From a virus: DNA of 64,000 bases. Shown in pieces: positions 48,925-58,253 of the stretch (the stretch's first letter is position 1; each line of letters starts with the position of its first letter). Both the position numbers and the translations under genes were made by a program. Below the pieces are notes generated by a model that saw nothing but the letters and a program-made list of their open reading frames with translations, did no database searches and was not told the DNA's origin. Location of the stretch: positions 62,001 through 126,000 of IMG/VR virus record IMGVR_UViG_3300025133_000022; one strand, given 5' to 3'.

Positions 48925-51390
48925 ATGTACATTACGAACAAAGAAGAATTAGTAGACGAATTAAAGCCACGCCTTCGTGAATATCTTACAATGATGCTAG
49001 GCGCCGAAGCACAAAAAAAGCAGTTTTGCTGCTATGTACATCAAGAAAACACACCCAGCATGGCATACAACCCAAAGACCGGCTTCACCACCGTTCATTG
49101 TTTTGGTTGTGGTGTAAGTCATGACATCTTTGACGCATGTGAGGAGCTAGAGGGACTGCCTGCGCGTGGATCTGACTGGATTACACAAACGCTACCCCAC
49201 TTGGCGGAAAAGCTAGGTGTAGAAGTACGCCTCGGAGAAGCAAGCCCCACCGATCGAGCTAAAGGCAAATTATATAAACTATGCTCAGACATTACCAAAG
49301 TTTTAAGTGGTACCACATCTCATATCAAGTACCTACAGGAACGGGGCTGGTCTGACAAGTATTTGAAATTTGGCAACATTCCAATTGAAGACTTAAAAAG
49401 TCAACTAATAGAAATGGGCTGGAGTCACTCCGACTTGGACACCAGCCTGATGATCGAAAGCAGTCGACAGCCATATTTTGGAGAAGACATGTCTATGACG
49501 GTAGTCATTGAAGACTACCGTGGGCGTCCTATCGGATTTCAAAGCAGAAGAATAGAAGGCAAGCCCAAATACATCAACACTCCAGAAACTCTTATCTACG
49601 AGAAGAGAAAAACTCTTCTCGGTCTTAATACCGCACTTAAGCTAGCACGCCATCAAGGACTCTACATCGTCGAAGGACCTGGTGACTTGGCGTCACTTCA
49701 TCGTGCCGGTATTGAAAACGCAGCAGCTCTATGCGGCAGTAGCTTTACAGCTGACCATCTACAGCTACTCAAAATGCTAGGTATCAGGAGAGTGTACTTT
49801 GCACTGGATTGGGAAGAGAGTGGCTACAAGGCTGTCCACAGAATCTTAAAGGAAGAACTTCGGTTTGCCCCAGGTGTGAGTTGCTATGTAGTGGCAGCTC
49901 CAAAAACAGGAGAAAAAGATCCATGCGACTTCATCAACAGTCTCAATATTGATGAAGCTGAAGTAGCGTGGAGCACCTTAAAAAAGATTCCTGCTTTTGA
50001 CTGGGTCATAGATAGAATCGGTGAAAACAGCACACCTGAAGACCTGTGTGAAGAGATGGTTCCAATCATCGCAAGTGAGGAAACCGCTGTACGTCGAGAA
50101 ATGTTCGTCGCCAGTCTTGCGCGCCAAACTGGCATCAGTCATCAAGCCATTGATCAAGATGTTCGGAACATTCGTGACGGAAAAACCAAAGAAAGAAACG
50201 ATAGGCACCTAGCTGCTGGAGAACAATATATCCGCGCACTGCGTGATGAACCTGGTAACGCACAATCACTTCTAGCCGAATATGAATCCAATATAGAGTA
50301 TATTGAAAAAGAATTCGGAAAGAACACGATTGGCGTTAACTATCAACTCAGCAAGTACGAAGCACTTCAAGAAAAACGCGCAAGAGAAGCAGAGGCTGGT
50401 ATCGTTGGTGAATTCACTATGGCTCACTACACTCAGTTCAAAGAAGCTTTCTCAGGAGGTGCCACCTGGACTGATGGTGTACTCGTGTACTTTGGTGGGC
50501 GAGAAAATAGCGGCAAAACCGCTACCGTTATTGGGCTGGCTATGGACATTGCGATTAACGATTCTGACGCCATCGTATTGATGCACTTTACTGACGATTC
50601 GTTTGCACAGGTCGAGCCACGACTTAAAGCAAATATTGGCTTAATGATCAAAAACCCTGGGGACCCAACCCTTACTATTGGTATGACTAACAACCCTGTC
50701 AGATGCGAAACACCTGAAGAAAGAGCATGTTACTTTGCTGCAGATGAAAAATTCAGACAACTGATTGCAGATGAAAAACTAATCATCCTAGATATGGAAG
50801 ACGGCAGCACTCTCAGTACGTTGGAAAAAAACCTTCGGCACATCCGACGTAAGCATCCAGAAAGAAAGCTATTTGTAGTTTGTGACAACACTCACAACTA
50901 CATGGACTACCTTCAGCTGGACCAACCTACTCGTATGACTAGGATTTCTAATACTCAAAAGATGCTTACCGGCAAGTACCATTGCGCTATCTTCGCAACT
51001 GCAGAATATCGCAAGAACGCAGCCAGCGACTCCAGTAAGATGAAGCTACCAACCAACGATGACCTTGCAGACGCAAGAGCATTGAAGTACCGTCCCAACG
51101 CTATCATTCACGTCTACAATGACTTGAATGACCGCATGGATGATGCAGAAATTTTCTGGGAAAGCGATCACCAACGAGGTGAGCGACTACCTCGACTCAT
51201 GTTAGTAGTGTCTAAAAACAAAATCAGCAAATACAAAGACAAACTCATGATGGATCTTGACCCAGTCACTGTTTGTCTTCGCGAATACGATACGAATAGA
51301 GCCAGAGAAGAATCTGAAGAATTCTTCGAGAAAAAAGAAAACGGTGAAATCACCGTACAAGATGGTGTGATCGTAGAAGCAGACTGGTAA
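48925..51390 (+). CDS. Bifunctional primase-helicase
   Basis: 821 residues. The order is a zinc-binding domain (FCCYVHQENTPSM...HCFGCG), a DnaG-like TOPRIM domain (YIVEGPGDLASL and YFALDWEESG), and from about residue 500 a DnaB/RecA-type helicase with Walker A VYFGGRENSGKTA. Such single-chain proteins resemble T7 gp4 in layout. It would unwind DNA and make primers for the split polymerase. ATG 48925 follows the kinase stop directly. Confidence 0.88.
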   Translation: MYITNKEELVDELKPRLREYLTMMLGAEAQKKQFCCYVHQENTPSMAYNPKTGFTTVHCFGCGVSHDIFDACEELEGLPARGSDWITQTLPHLAEKLGVEVRLGEASPTDRAKGKLYKLCSDITKVLSGTTSHIKYLQERGWSDKYLKFGNIPIEDLKSQLIEMGWSHSDLDTSLMIESSRQPYFGEDMSMTVVIEDYRGRPIGFQSRRIEGKPKYINTPETLIYEKRKTLLGLNTALKLARHQGLYIVEGPGDLASLHRAGIENAAALCGSSFTADHLQLLKMLGIRRVYFALDWEESGYKAVHRILKEELRFAPGVSCYVVAAPKTGEKDPCDFINSLNIDEAEVAWSTLKKIPAFDWVIDRIGENSTPEDLCEEMVPIIASEETAVRREMFVASLARQTGISHQAIDQDVRNIRDGKTKERNDRHLAAGEQYIRALRDEPGNAQSLLAEYESNIEYIEKEFGKNTIGVNYQLSKYEALQEKRAREAEAGIVGEFTMAHYTQFKEAFSGGATWTDGVLVYFGGRENSGKTATVIGLAMDIAINDSDAIVLMHFTDDSFAQVEPRLKANIGLMIKNPGDPTLTIGMTNNPVRCETPEERACYFAADEKFRQLIADEKLIILDMEDGSTLSTLEKNLRHIRRKHPERKLFVVCDNTHNYMDYLQLDQPTRMTRISNTQKMLTGKYHCAIFATAEYRKNAASDSSKMKLPTNDDLADARALKYRPNAIIHVYNDLNDRMDDAEIFWESDHQRGERLPRLMLVVSKNKISKYKDKLMMDLDPVTVCLREYDTNRAREESEEFFEKKENGEITVQDGVIVEADW

Positions 51391-51423
51391 ACCAATCAAC
51401 AAAAGAAAAACAAAAGAAAAATA

Positions 51424-52095
51424 ATGAACTTACTAAAAATCGGAACCAACACAAAATTAGGCAAGGGTATCGCGGGCTTTTCGCTGCCCGCGATATCAAC
51501 TTGTCCAGGACGCACAGCATTGTGTGAAGGAATTTGTTATGCAACAAGCGGATTTTTCCGTTTTAGGAACGTACGTACGTCACTACAGAGGTCTCTTAAG
51601 GCTGCTGGGGATGATGGATTTGCCACTATCATCAGCAGTGAAATTAGCAGGAGACGAAGCATTAAAGCGGTGCGCATTCACCCCGCTGGTGACTTCTATA
51701 GCGTTGAATATATCAACAAGTGGATTAAAATCGTTACAGACAACCCCAATACCAGCTTCTGGGCTTACACCAGAAGCTGGAGAGTCCCCAAACTTGTCCC
51801 AGGACTCAAGGAGCTCGGAGAGCTCCCCAACATTGAACTCTTCGCCAGCATTGACGAAGAATCAGGGCGCCAACAGAAAACAGAGAAGAGCACAGCAGCT
51901 AGAACTCAAAAGGTTTCTAAAGTCCCTCCGAAGTGGCTCCGCACTGCGGACGTTGTCGATAGCTGGAAAGAAGTAGACAGCACCTACGTCCAGTGTCCTA
52001 ATCTAAAAAATAAAACCATTACGTGTGCTAAGTGCACGTACTGTTTTAAGCCCGCAGGAGGCAAGAAAATGAACGTAGTCTTCACCAAACACTGA
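51424..52095 (+). CDS. GP88-like Cys-rich protein
   Basis: 223 residues. LGKGIAGFSLPAISTCPG...LCEGICYA and a C-terminal CPNL...ITCAKCTYCF pattern match the phage gene-product-88 family, which has conserved Cys likely for metal binding. The biochemical role is not known. Note: a second frame across the middle (51524-51976) is only a shadow. Confidence 0.78.
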   Translation: MNLLKIGTNTKLGKGIAGFSLPAISTCPGRTALCEGICYATSGFFRFRNVRTSLQRSLKAAGDDGFATIISSEISRRRSIKAVRIHPAGDFYSVEYINKWIKIVTDNPNTSFWAYTRSWRVPKLVPGLKELGELPNIELFASIDEESGRQQKTEKSTAARTQKVSKVPPKWLRTADVVDSWKEVDSTYVQCPNLKNKTITCAKCTYCFKPAGGKKMNVVFTKH

Positions 52096-52102
52096 GGAAC
52101 TC

Positions 52103-52369
52103 ATGAACGCAACCGAAGCAAGAAGACTCCAAGATGCTTTCTTTATGAGCCAGCAGCTCGACATGGATAGCATCCTGTCCGAAATCAAGAAAAAAGCTGC
52201 TCAAGGCTACGACAGCATTAGCATCGATGTTGCCAGCATCGACTCCAGGGCCGTAGCCAGAATCGTAAAACAAACCACAATCAAACTACAGAACCTAGGG
52301 TTCACCTGCAAGTACCACGCACATAGTGGACGCAACGAAACAACAAGATACATAGAGGTCACCTGGTAA
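52103..52369 (+). CDS. Small protein of unknown function
   Basis: 88 residues with an alternating helix and strand pattern; the stop overlaps the ATG of the next gene (TAATG). Not recognised. Confidence 0.65.
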   Translation: MNATEARRLQDAFFMSQQLDMDSILSEIKKKAAQGYDSISIDVASIDSRAVARIVKQTTIKLQNLGFTCKYHAHSGRNETTRYIEVTW

Positions 52370-52695
52370 TGTACACAATTACAATCTTGACCAAGAGTGG
52401 CAACACAGCCATTCACAACGTCAGCGAATACGTATTCCAGTCATTCAAGGATTGGTTAATTGATGGAGAAGGCACAGCCAAAACGAACAGCACAATGTTC
52501 CAAGATGGCCTTCCAAACAATCTCAATAACGGCTACCATCAGAAGCCATGCAACATCTTCCTGTTCTCCGATGGAGCAATCCAACGGGACAACATCGATA
52601 CCATTAGCTGGGGAGAACTAGTCAAGCAGCCAGCGACAGTACCGCGTCAACGTATCGAAATGCTTGACAAGCACCCTGACGCGGTGAGCAATTGA
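52369..52695 (+). CDS. Small protein of unknown function
   Basis: 108 residues. N-terminal strand YTITILTKSGNTAIH resembles a small beta-domain; the C-terminal part is Pro/Gln-rich. The TGA overlaps the TTG of the next gene. Confidence 0.65.
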   Translation: MYTITILTKSGNTAIHNVSEYVFQSFKDWLIDGEGTAKTNSTMFQDGLPNNLNNGYHQKPCNIFLFSDGAIQRDNIDTISWGELVKQPATVPRQRIEMLDKHPDAVSN

Positions 52696-53015
52696 GCAAA
52701 CTAGAAGACGCAGGGTGGGATGCCTTCCGAAACGAAGGCATGCTTTGGTGGATCAACAGGATCCTACACACCTTCGGGTGGAGTATCATCATGTCCTACG
52801 ACGAGCAAAACAACTTCATCAAAGCATTCCCAGCCAGAACAACTTGGCTGGACTTCGATGAAGAAACCAATAAGCGCAGACTCAAGCAGTTTCAAAACAA
52901 GGGTAGTGTACCAAACCCCAACGCCCTCACTGAAACAGCAAAACAAAAACAGTCGGTAGATCCGACAGGAGAAACAAATGAGCAACACATTAGAAACCAG
53001 AAGTATACCAAGTGA
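52692..53015 (+). CDS. Protein of unknown function
   Basis: 107 residues from TTG 52692. Trp-rich start (DAGWDAFRNEGMLWWINRIL) then a charged, Gln-rich tail that overlaps the next gene by 38 bases. Confidence 0.6.
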   Translation: MSKLEDAGWDAFRNEGMLWWINRILHTFGWSIIMSYDEQNNFIKAFPARTTWLDFDEETNKRRLKQFQNKGSVPNPNALTETAKQKQSVDPTGETNEQHIRNQKYTK

Positions 53016-53535
53016 CCTTAAGGTTGGAGATCGACTCAGTCGAGTCAGCTACATGAAGATTCTTGGCAAGAGGGGTAACAACTTCTCTGTTGAGAACGAA
53101 GAAGGTATGACCTGGACCGTCGCTGGCTCTATCCTTCAAAACGAAGCCTTCAGCGCAACTCAATTCACTAAGGAACGCGAGGTATCTCGTACTGAAATGG
53201 TTGAGGCCCTTGAAAGCGCTGGTGACAGTGTCTTCACCGTCGTGTTTGACAAAAAGGTTAGTCAGAAATCCATCGCTCAAGAAATCACTGACCTTCAAGC
53301 AGACGAAGAAGGCTTTCAGACTATGAGCAAGCGAGACATCAACAAGTTGGCCAAAACCCTACTAGCAGGTACAGAACGGCGCCTTGTCGGCTATCTAGCA
53401 AGCACTGAGCCAAAGATGGGTCGCAGTACCGTAGTTGATCTTGAGATCGCCACAGATAAGCACAGGCTTCGTCTCGTGGACCACAGGACCATCAAGGAGC
53501 TAGTGCTTCGTAACGTTCGTTACACACTGAAGTAG
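52978..53535 (+). CDS. Protein of unknown function
   Basis: 185 residues, ATG 52978 behind AGGAGAAA. The N-terminal third has LKVGDRLSRVSYMKILGKRG...MTWTVAGSI, a small barrel-like pattern; the rest is helical and basic and ends with strands rich in Arg. It resembles phage proteins named transcription regulators by position only. Confidence 0.7.
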   Translation: MSNTLETRSIPSDLKVGDRLSRVSYMKILGKRGNNFSVENEEGMTWTVAGSILQNEAFSATQFTKEREVSRTEMVEALESAGDSVFTVVFDKKVSQKSIAQEITDLQADEEGFQTMSKRDINKLAKTLLAGTERRLVGYLASTEPKMGRSTVVDLEIATDKHRLRLVDHRTIKELVLRNVRYTLK

Positions 53536-53539
53536 TCCA

Positions 53540-53815
53540 ATGGCCAGCACACCAGCATCAGTCGTTAATCACGCTGTGGTGGAGCTGACCGGACTGGGGA
53601 GGAAGCTGTCGTTCACAGTGATCGGCAGCGACTCCCCAGAGCTCCCTCCGGGGAGCTCTTTCGTTTGCCCAGGCCATGTGTGGTCTGCAGCATTCGCCGG
53701 CAACCACCCGCACGTCAAGTGCGATATCCAGCCAGGACACGTCTACTTCGTAGGCAAGCTAAAGACATTCTGCGCACAGAATGCATGGGGCAGAGAATGG
53801 AGACCATTTAGATGA
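53540..53815 (+). CDS. Small beta-rich protein, first of a tandem pair
   Basis: 91 residues. FTVIGSDSPELPPGSSFVC and VYFVGKLKTF align by eye with WLVVNSDNPNVAPGMRCRA and LFITGRFKTR of the next gene, so the two are probably diverged tandem copies. Function unknown. Confidence 0.68.
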   Translation: MASTPASVVNHAVVELTGLGRKLSFTVIGSDSPELPPGSSFVCPGHVWSAAFAGNHPHVKCDIQPGHVYFVGKLKTFCAQNAWGREWRPFR

Positions 53816-54090
53816 AAACCACACCACTAGGCGAGACCTTTACCGGCGTCCTCGAATTCGACGGCGGCATGTACAACAACAGGAGTAGTTGGCTTGTAGT
53901 CAACAGTGACAATCCAAACGTCGCCCCAGGCATGCGATGCCGCGCCATGAACAGCAGACTTGAAACCCTCTTTGAGGGCAAGAGAAAGAACTACAGCTTT
54001 GGCACCGCGCCCAATGGGCGCTTATTTATCACGGGTCGCTTCAAGACCAGGATGCTATACGGCAGTGCCCTCACGGTGCCTCATGCTTAA
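53812..54090 (+). CDS. Small beta-rich protein, second of a tandem pair
   Basis: 92 residues, overlapping the previous gene by 4 bases. Same strand pattern as its neighbour, with a longer loop between. Ends in a short hydrophobic tail. Confidence 0.68.
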   Translation: MKTTPLGETFTGVLEFDGGMYNNRSSWLVVNSDNPNVAPGMRCRAMNSRLETLFEGKRKNYSFGTAPNGRLFITGRFKTRMLYGSALTVPHA

Positions 54091-54325
54091 AGAAGACGTA
54101 TTTAAGATCGCGCGGGAAGCGTGTGCGGAAAGTCCTTGCTGGCTAAGAGTGAGCACAGAGTACTCTGGAAAGTTCATCAAGCTGCAAGTTGTTCATCACG
54201 CGCCTCACAAAAGCATACAAGATAGCATTACCATGAGCATCGACCCAGCTTGGGAAAGAGAGTTCATTGTCAAAAGCATTACAAGCACTGTCGACAGGTT
54301 GATTAAATATATTGGAAACAAATGA
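54083..54325 (+). CDS. Small protein of unknown function
   Basis: 80 residues from ATG 54083, overlapping the end of the previous gene by 8 bases. Mixed alpha/beta. No motif. Confidence 0.62.
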   Translation: MLKEDVFKIAREACAESPCWLRVSTEYSGKFIKLQVVHHAPHKSIQDSITMSIDPAWEREFIVKSITSTVDRLIKYIGNK

Positions 54326-54537
54326 CACTAAGCGAATTAAAAACACGACTTGAAGAAACTGATCAAGAACTCATCAGGGCAACAACTGATGATATGGTTG
54401 TTGACGAAATGTTAGCTCAAGCAAGCAGTATTAACAACAGTTGCATAAACGATATAGTCGACTTCCTGCTAGAAAGTGGCTACCAAATTAAAGAATTGGT
54501 AGAAAAGTTAGAAAGTACAGGAGTGTTGAATGCATGA
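54322..54537 (+). CDS. Small acidic helical protein
   Basis: 71 residues, overlapping genes on both sides by a few bases. Helical, acidic. Not recognised. Confidence 0.62.
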   Translation: MTLSELKTRLEETDQELIRATTDDMVVDEMLAQASSINNSCINDIVDFLLESGYQIKELVEKLESTGVLNA

Positions 54538-54841
54538 CATGCTAGGTAAGGTAATCGCTAATGGTGATGTAGTTCTGTTCCTCAAGGACGGGTACCACGG
54601 CGCCAGTCACATGGTGGGTGTAGTTGAACGCCAGACTCCTAAGAGAGTGCGGGTCTTCGCTGCCCCTCTACCACAGAAGAAAGACGACTGGGTTCCTAAG
54701 AGCACTAGCAAGACACCAGGCAAGCTCCTGGTTGTGACAGGAGCTACTGGAGTTGTTGGCCATCCTGTTACTCAAAAACTAATTGCGTTACTCAAGGAGA
54801 GTAAAGATGAAAATTCACGAAGCAATTCCTCACGGACTTGA
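54530..54841 (+). CDS. Small beta-barrel-like protein of unknown function
   Basis: 103 residues. MLGKVIANGDVVLFL and HMVGVVERQTPKRVRVFA have the strand pattern of small barrel proteins also seen at 29903-30564. The 3' end overlaps the next gene by 35 bases. Confidence 0.65.
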   Translation: MHDMLGKVIANGDVVLFLKDGYHGASHMVGVVERQTPKRVRVFAAPLPQKKDDWVPKSTSKTPGKLLVVTGATGVVGHPVTQKLIALLKESKDENSRSNSSRT

Positions 54842-55049
54842 AGAGCAAGTCAAATTCGTGGGAACTATAAGGTTGCTGCAGGGATATACAATTATCGACA
54901 TCGTCGATCTTCCAGACAAGCATCCAGGCAAAAGCATTTACGCTGAGGACCCTGCTCGCGGGTGGGCCTTTACCTACCTGTATAAAAGCATGCTAGAGGA
55001 AAACAGGCGAATCATTCATGCAATCACAAAGGAGAGTGAGTGTGAGTAA
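54807..55049 (+). CDS. Small protein of unknown function
   Basis: 80 residues from ATG 54807 behind AAGGAGAG. Not recognised. Overlaps the next gene by 8 bases. Confidence 0.65.
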   Translation: MKIHEAIPHGLEEQVKFVGTIRLLQGYTIIDIVDLPDKHPGKSIYAEDPARGWAFTYLYKSMLEENRRIIHAITKESECE

Positions 55050-55302
55050 CCTGGTCCTAACGGCAAGCCAAGCAGCAGAAGCCAACTTGTGTTGGGGCGG
55101 CACCCTCACTGAAGAATCTCTCGTAATTAACCGCCTGGCAGCTACTGTCAGTTACCTTTATAAAAAACTTGAAGACAGACCCTTGGGTCTGGACAAAGAG
55201 ACTATTGCAAAAGCCATCAACTCCGAACTGGACTGGCTAACACTCGACCAATGTCGTTATGCAGCCAACTGCGTAGTAACGGCAATCCAAGAAGAAGGAT
55301 GA
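55042..55302 (+). CDS. Small helical protein of unknown function
   Basis: 86 residues from GTG 55042, which has AAGGAGAG upstream. Helical, ends near the ThyX gene. Not recognised. Confidence 0.62.
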   Translation: MSNLVLTASQAAEANLCWGGTLTEESLVINRLAATVSYLYKKLEDRPLGLDKETIAKAINSELDWLTLDQCRYAANCVVTAIQEEG

Positions 55303-55305
55303 AAA

Positions 55306-56169
55306 ATGAATATGAATAAAGAAATGGCACTTGAGCAATGGGGCAAGCCCCAAACAGTAGACAGGGACGGCTTCGTACGCCTTGTAGACTACATGGGCAA
55401 CGATACAGCTATCACAGATGCTGCACGAGTTAGTTACGGAGCTGGCACCAAGACTGTTCGAGAAGACACTCAGCTACTACGATTCCTGATGCGTAACGAA
55501 CACTTTAGTCCGTTCGCCATGTGTCAGGTGAAGCTGCACGTACGCTTGCCTATCTTTGTGCATGCGCAATTTGTCAGACACGACAGGTTCCATTGGAATG
55601 TAATGAGCGCCAGATACTCTGAAATGCCTACTAAGAGTTGGCAGCCTGGAGTAAAAGACATACGCGGGCAAGGCAAAGGTAATAAGCAGGTTGGAAACGG
55701 TAAGATGAGCTGGGATGAACAAAACAAAGCCCAGCTAGACATCTCAAATGCCTACCATGTGGGCAGGCTAGCCTATAAGACACTTCTTAAAGATGGAGTG
55801 TGTCGAGAACAAGCGCGAACCGTACTTCCCATGGGTCAGTACACAGAAGCATACGTCACAGCCAATCTGGGTGATTGGCTACTGTTCCTGAAAGCAAGAC
55901 TGAGTTCCCATGCTCAGTTAGAAATCGGGTTATTCGCCGAGGCTATCTTCAAAATGTTCAAAGACCTGTTCCCCGTCACTATGGAAGCTTTTGCTGACTA
56001 CCAGCTGTGTGGAGTAAAAATGTCTGCGCAGGAAATGGAGTGGATTCGTGATGCCCTCAGCCCAATGGTTGAAGTGCTTAAGGACAATCCAAGCACCAGA
56101 GCCAACAGCCTCTCCGGGTCTATCAAGAACAAGAGAGAACGCCTTGACTTCTGGAGAAAGATCACGTGA
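55306..56169 (+). CDS. thyX: Flavin-dependent thymidylate synthase ThyX
   Basis: 287 residues. The ThyX motif appears as FVRHDRFHWNVMSARYSE (consensus R-H-R-x7-S, with Asp in place of the second Arg), and LRFLMRNEHFSPF, EQARTVLPMGQYTEA and FLKARL fit the flavin and dUMP sites. It makes dTMP from dUMP with folate and FAD. It lies in a run of small genes with tight overlaps. Confidence 0.92.
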   Translation: MNMNKEMALEQWGKPQTVDRDGFVRLVDYMGNDTAITDAARVSYGAGTKTVREDTQLLRFLMRNEHFSPFAMCQVKLHVRLPIFVHAQFVRHDRFHWNVMSARYSEMPTKSWQPGVKDIRGQGKGNKQVGNGKMSWDEQNKAQLDISNAYHVGRLAYKTLLKDGVCREQARTVLPMGQYTEAYVTANLGDWLLFLKARLSSHAQLEIGLFAEAIFKMFKDLFPVTMEAFADYQLCGVKMSAQEMEWIRDALSPMVEVLKDNPSTRANSLSGSIKNKRERLDFWRKIT

Positions 56170-56411
56170 CACTCGAGGACTTTAATGAAGCCTGGAGCAC
56201 CTACTGCCGAGAAGCTTCTGCATTAGCCTCCAGGTATTCAGGACAATCAAAGACCGAGCACTTACTCAATCAAATGTATTGCGAGTACGCGACACTGCAC
56301 CAGAGATTTATCAAGCAAGGCTGTAGCCTAGCCTTCATCTGGCCTAGGTTCCATGGAGTCGACAAGGCTAGCTTTGAACTGATGGTAAACCCTGTGCGGA
56401 CTCACGAATAG
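56166..56411 (+). CDS. Small protein of unknown function
   Basis: 81 residues overlapping the ThyX stop by 4 bases. Helical with aromatic residues. Ends in TAG. Confidence 0.62.
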   Translation: MTLEDFNEAWSTYCREASALASRYSGQSKTEHLLNQMYCEYATLHQRFIKQGCSLAFIWPRFHGVDKASFELMVNPVRTHE

Positions 56412-56419
56412 GAAAAACA

Positions 56420-56866
56420 ATGGATAGCAAACAAATCGACAACGAATTAAAAAAAATTGAGAGAGAAATCAAATACCTAAAACGTTTACTGGAAAACAGA
56501 AGATTCTTATCTGAATCACCAAGTGTGGTTTTAAGCGAAACCAAAAACAGACTTGAGTCAGCAGAATGTCGCAAAGCCAGCTTACTCCAGCAACCAGAAG
56601 CAAAGACTTTCCAAAAATCTATCACTGGGTACAAAATCACAGCTACTAAGGAACCCGTTCAGTGGGGTCCTATTGAGATTAACAGCGAGCAAAAGCGAGA
56701 CCCTGACTTGATTAAAATATACTTCAAGCAACGAGGTGCAAGTAAGAACGGGAACGGCTACAAGCGTGGAGCTGCTCTAACTCTAACTGAAGAAGCACTG
56801 GAAAACTTGATGAGCCACATTCCAGAGCACGGAACCTACCCTCATCTACGACTAGAGAGACAGTAA
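56420..56866 (+). CDS. Protein with coiled coil and basic C-terminal domain
   Basis: 148 residues. A coiled coil over residues 1-60, then IKIYFKQRGASKNGNGYKRGAALTLTEEALENL, a basic region. Stop overlaps the next ATG. Confidence 0.68.
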   Translation: MDSKQIDNELKKIEREIKYLKRLLENRRFLSESPSVVLSETKNRLESAECRKASLLQQPEAKTFQKSITGYKITATKEPVQWGPIEINSEQKRDPDLIKIYFKQRGASKNGNGYKRGAALTLTEEALENLMSHIPEHGTYPHLRLERQ

Positions 56867-57168
56867 TGACTAAAAAAACACTCATTCTAACTCCTATTAG
56901 TGGTGCTGACGGGCAGTTAATTCAAGTAGGAGACAACATTGTCTGTACTAGAAAAAACAGTGGTGTTTTGTTTTTTGGCATATATCAGGGATTCACTACC
57001 TCTGACAGCACTAGTCGCAAACAGTATGACTTCCCTAACAACATCAATAGAAGCTATAGATTCTATTATAAATGGAATACGTATGATCATGAGTACATCT
57101 GTGAAAAGGAATGGTGTTTGCCAAACTCTGTAGTAGAGCCAAAAGCCAGAAGAATGTTGAAAAGATAA
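56866..57168 (+). CDS. Small beta-rich protein of unknown function
   Basis: 100 residues. GQLIQVGDNIVCTRKNSGVLFFGIYQGF is the same small-barrel pattern seen in several products of this genome. Not identified. Confidence 0.66.
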   Translation: MTKKTLILTPISGADGQLIQVGDNIVCTRKNSGVLFFGIYQGFTTSDSTSRKQYDFPNNINRSYRFYYKWNTYDHEYICEKEWCLPNSVVEPKARRMLKR

Positions 57169-57180
57169 ACAAGTGAGAAA

Positions 57181-57738
57181 ATGAAAACCATTGTAATTAA
57201 TCTATTTGGAGGTCCGGGTGCTGGCAAAAGCACCCTAGCCTCCGAGTTGTACGTGCTGATGAAACGCCAGGGCCTATCAGTTGAGCTCGTACGAGAGTAC
57301 GCAAAAGACTGGGCATACCAAGACAAGCACATCGACACCCTGATGAAACAAACATACATCCTTGCCAAGCAAGCTCAACGAGAGTCCAGCCTGTATTGGA
57401 AAGTGAAGTACATCATCACCGACTGCCCTATGGCTCTGAGTGGATTCTATGCTCAAAAGTATCTTGGTACACCAGCCATGAGCGTACTGATGCTGGAATT
57501 CCTACGAGAAGCTGAACGCGCAGATATTAAGCACGTGTACTTCCAAGTACCAAGAAAGAAAGAATACAACCCAAATGGCAGGTACGAAAACGAGGCTGAT
57601 GCTATCGCTATTGACCAAGAACAAGCCACATACTTCGGGAACTTCTTCAACCCCATAAAACTGGAGGGACCAGACAACGAGTTGGCCCTCCAGATCTATC
57701 ACACACTAAGGATTCAAGAACAATGCACGCAATGCTAG
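57181..57738 (+). CDS. AAA/NadR-like P-loop ATPase or kinase
   Basis: 185 residues. Walker A LFGGPGAGKSTLASELY, then VREYAKDWAYQDKHID and IITDCPMALS (Walker B-like), and RYENEADAIAIDQ. This is the pattern of the NadR-type or thymidylate-kinase-like ATPases often found in phages. The substrate is unknown, with NAD or nucleotide metabolism possible. Confidence 0.78.
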   Translation: MKTIVINLFGGPGAGKSTLASELYVLMKRQGLSVELVREYAKDWAYQDKHIDTLMKQTYILAKQAQRESSLYWKVKYIITDCPMALSGFYAQKYLGTPAMSVLMLEFLREAERADIKHVYFQVPRKKEYNPNGRYENEADAIAIDQEQATYFGNFFNPIKLEGPDNELALQIYHTLRIQEQCTQC

Positions 57739-58253
57739 ATATTGAGACACTGGGTACTGGTCCAGACGCCCCTGTGCTTAGCGCAGCAGTTGTCTTCTTT
57801 GACCCAGAAACAGAAAAGACATTCGAACAGGCAAAATTCATATTCAATGTAACTTTGCAAACTACTCGAGTCATTGATTTCACCACCGTCACATGGTGGA
57901 TTAACCAAAGCCCAGAAGCCAGAGCTCACTGGATGAATGTAAAAGAATACAATACCCTCGAACAATTCGTGCAGTTTTGCGAAACCCATAGCAAAGTAAC
58001 TTGGTGGGCTAACAGTCCAGCATTCGATGAAGTTATCATGAGCTCGTTGCTCCGTGACGCTGATGAACGAGTTCCTTGGAAATTCTGGACCTGGCGTGAC
58101 GTCAGAACCATTAGGAACTTCCTATTCAACCAAACAAAACCAAACAACAATAACGTGCACGACCCTCTAGCAGATTGTCTTGCTCAGATCGAACTTGTGA
58201 ATAGGTTTTATGCTCAGCAAGCCATGGTAGCCATACTCCAGGAGCAAAAATGA
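57723..58253 (+). CDS. DEDD-type 3'-5' exonuclease
   Basis: 176 residues. MLDIETLGTGPDAPVLS holds the first Asp and Glu, WWANSPAFDEVIMS the second Asp, and NVHDPLADCLAQI the His and last Asp. This resembles the phage exonuclease VIII-like (RNase T/DEDDh) family. It may proofread or process nucleic acids. The start may be ATG 57723 or the internal ATG 57732. Confidence 0.85.
   Translation: MHAMLDIETLGTGPDAPVLSAAVVFFDPETEKTFEQAKFIFNVTLQTTRVIDFTTVTWWINQSPEARAHWMNVKEYNTLEQFVQFCETHSKVTWWANSPAFDEVIMSSLLRDADERVPWKFWTWRDVRTIRNFLFNQTKPNNNNVHDPLADCLAQIELVNRFYAQQAMVAILQEQK

Noticed and set aside
51524-51976. 150-codon frame inside the GP88-like gene
   Set aside because: Different frame over a gene with clear Cys motifs; composition is Ser/Thr/Pro-rich shadow-like and lacks a ribosome-binding site.
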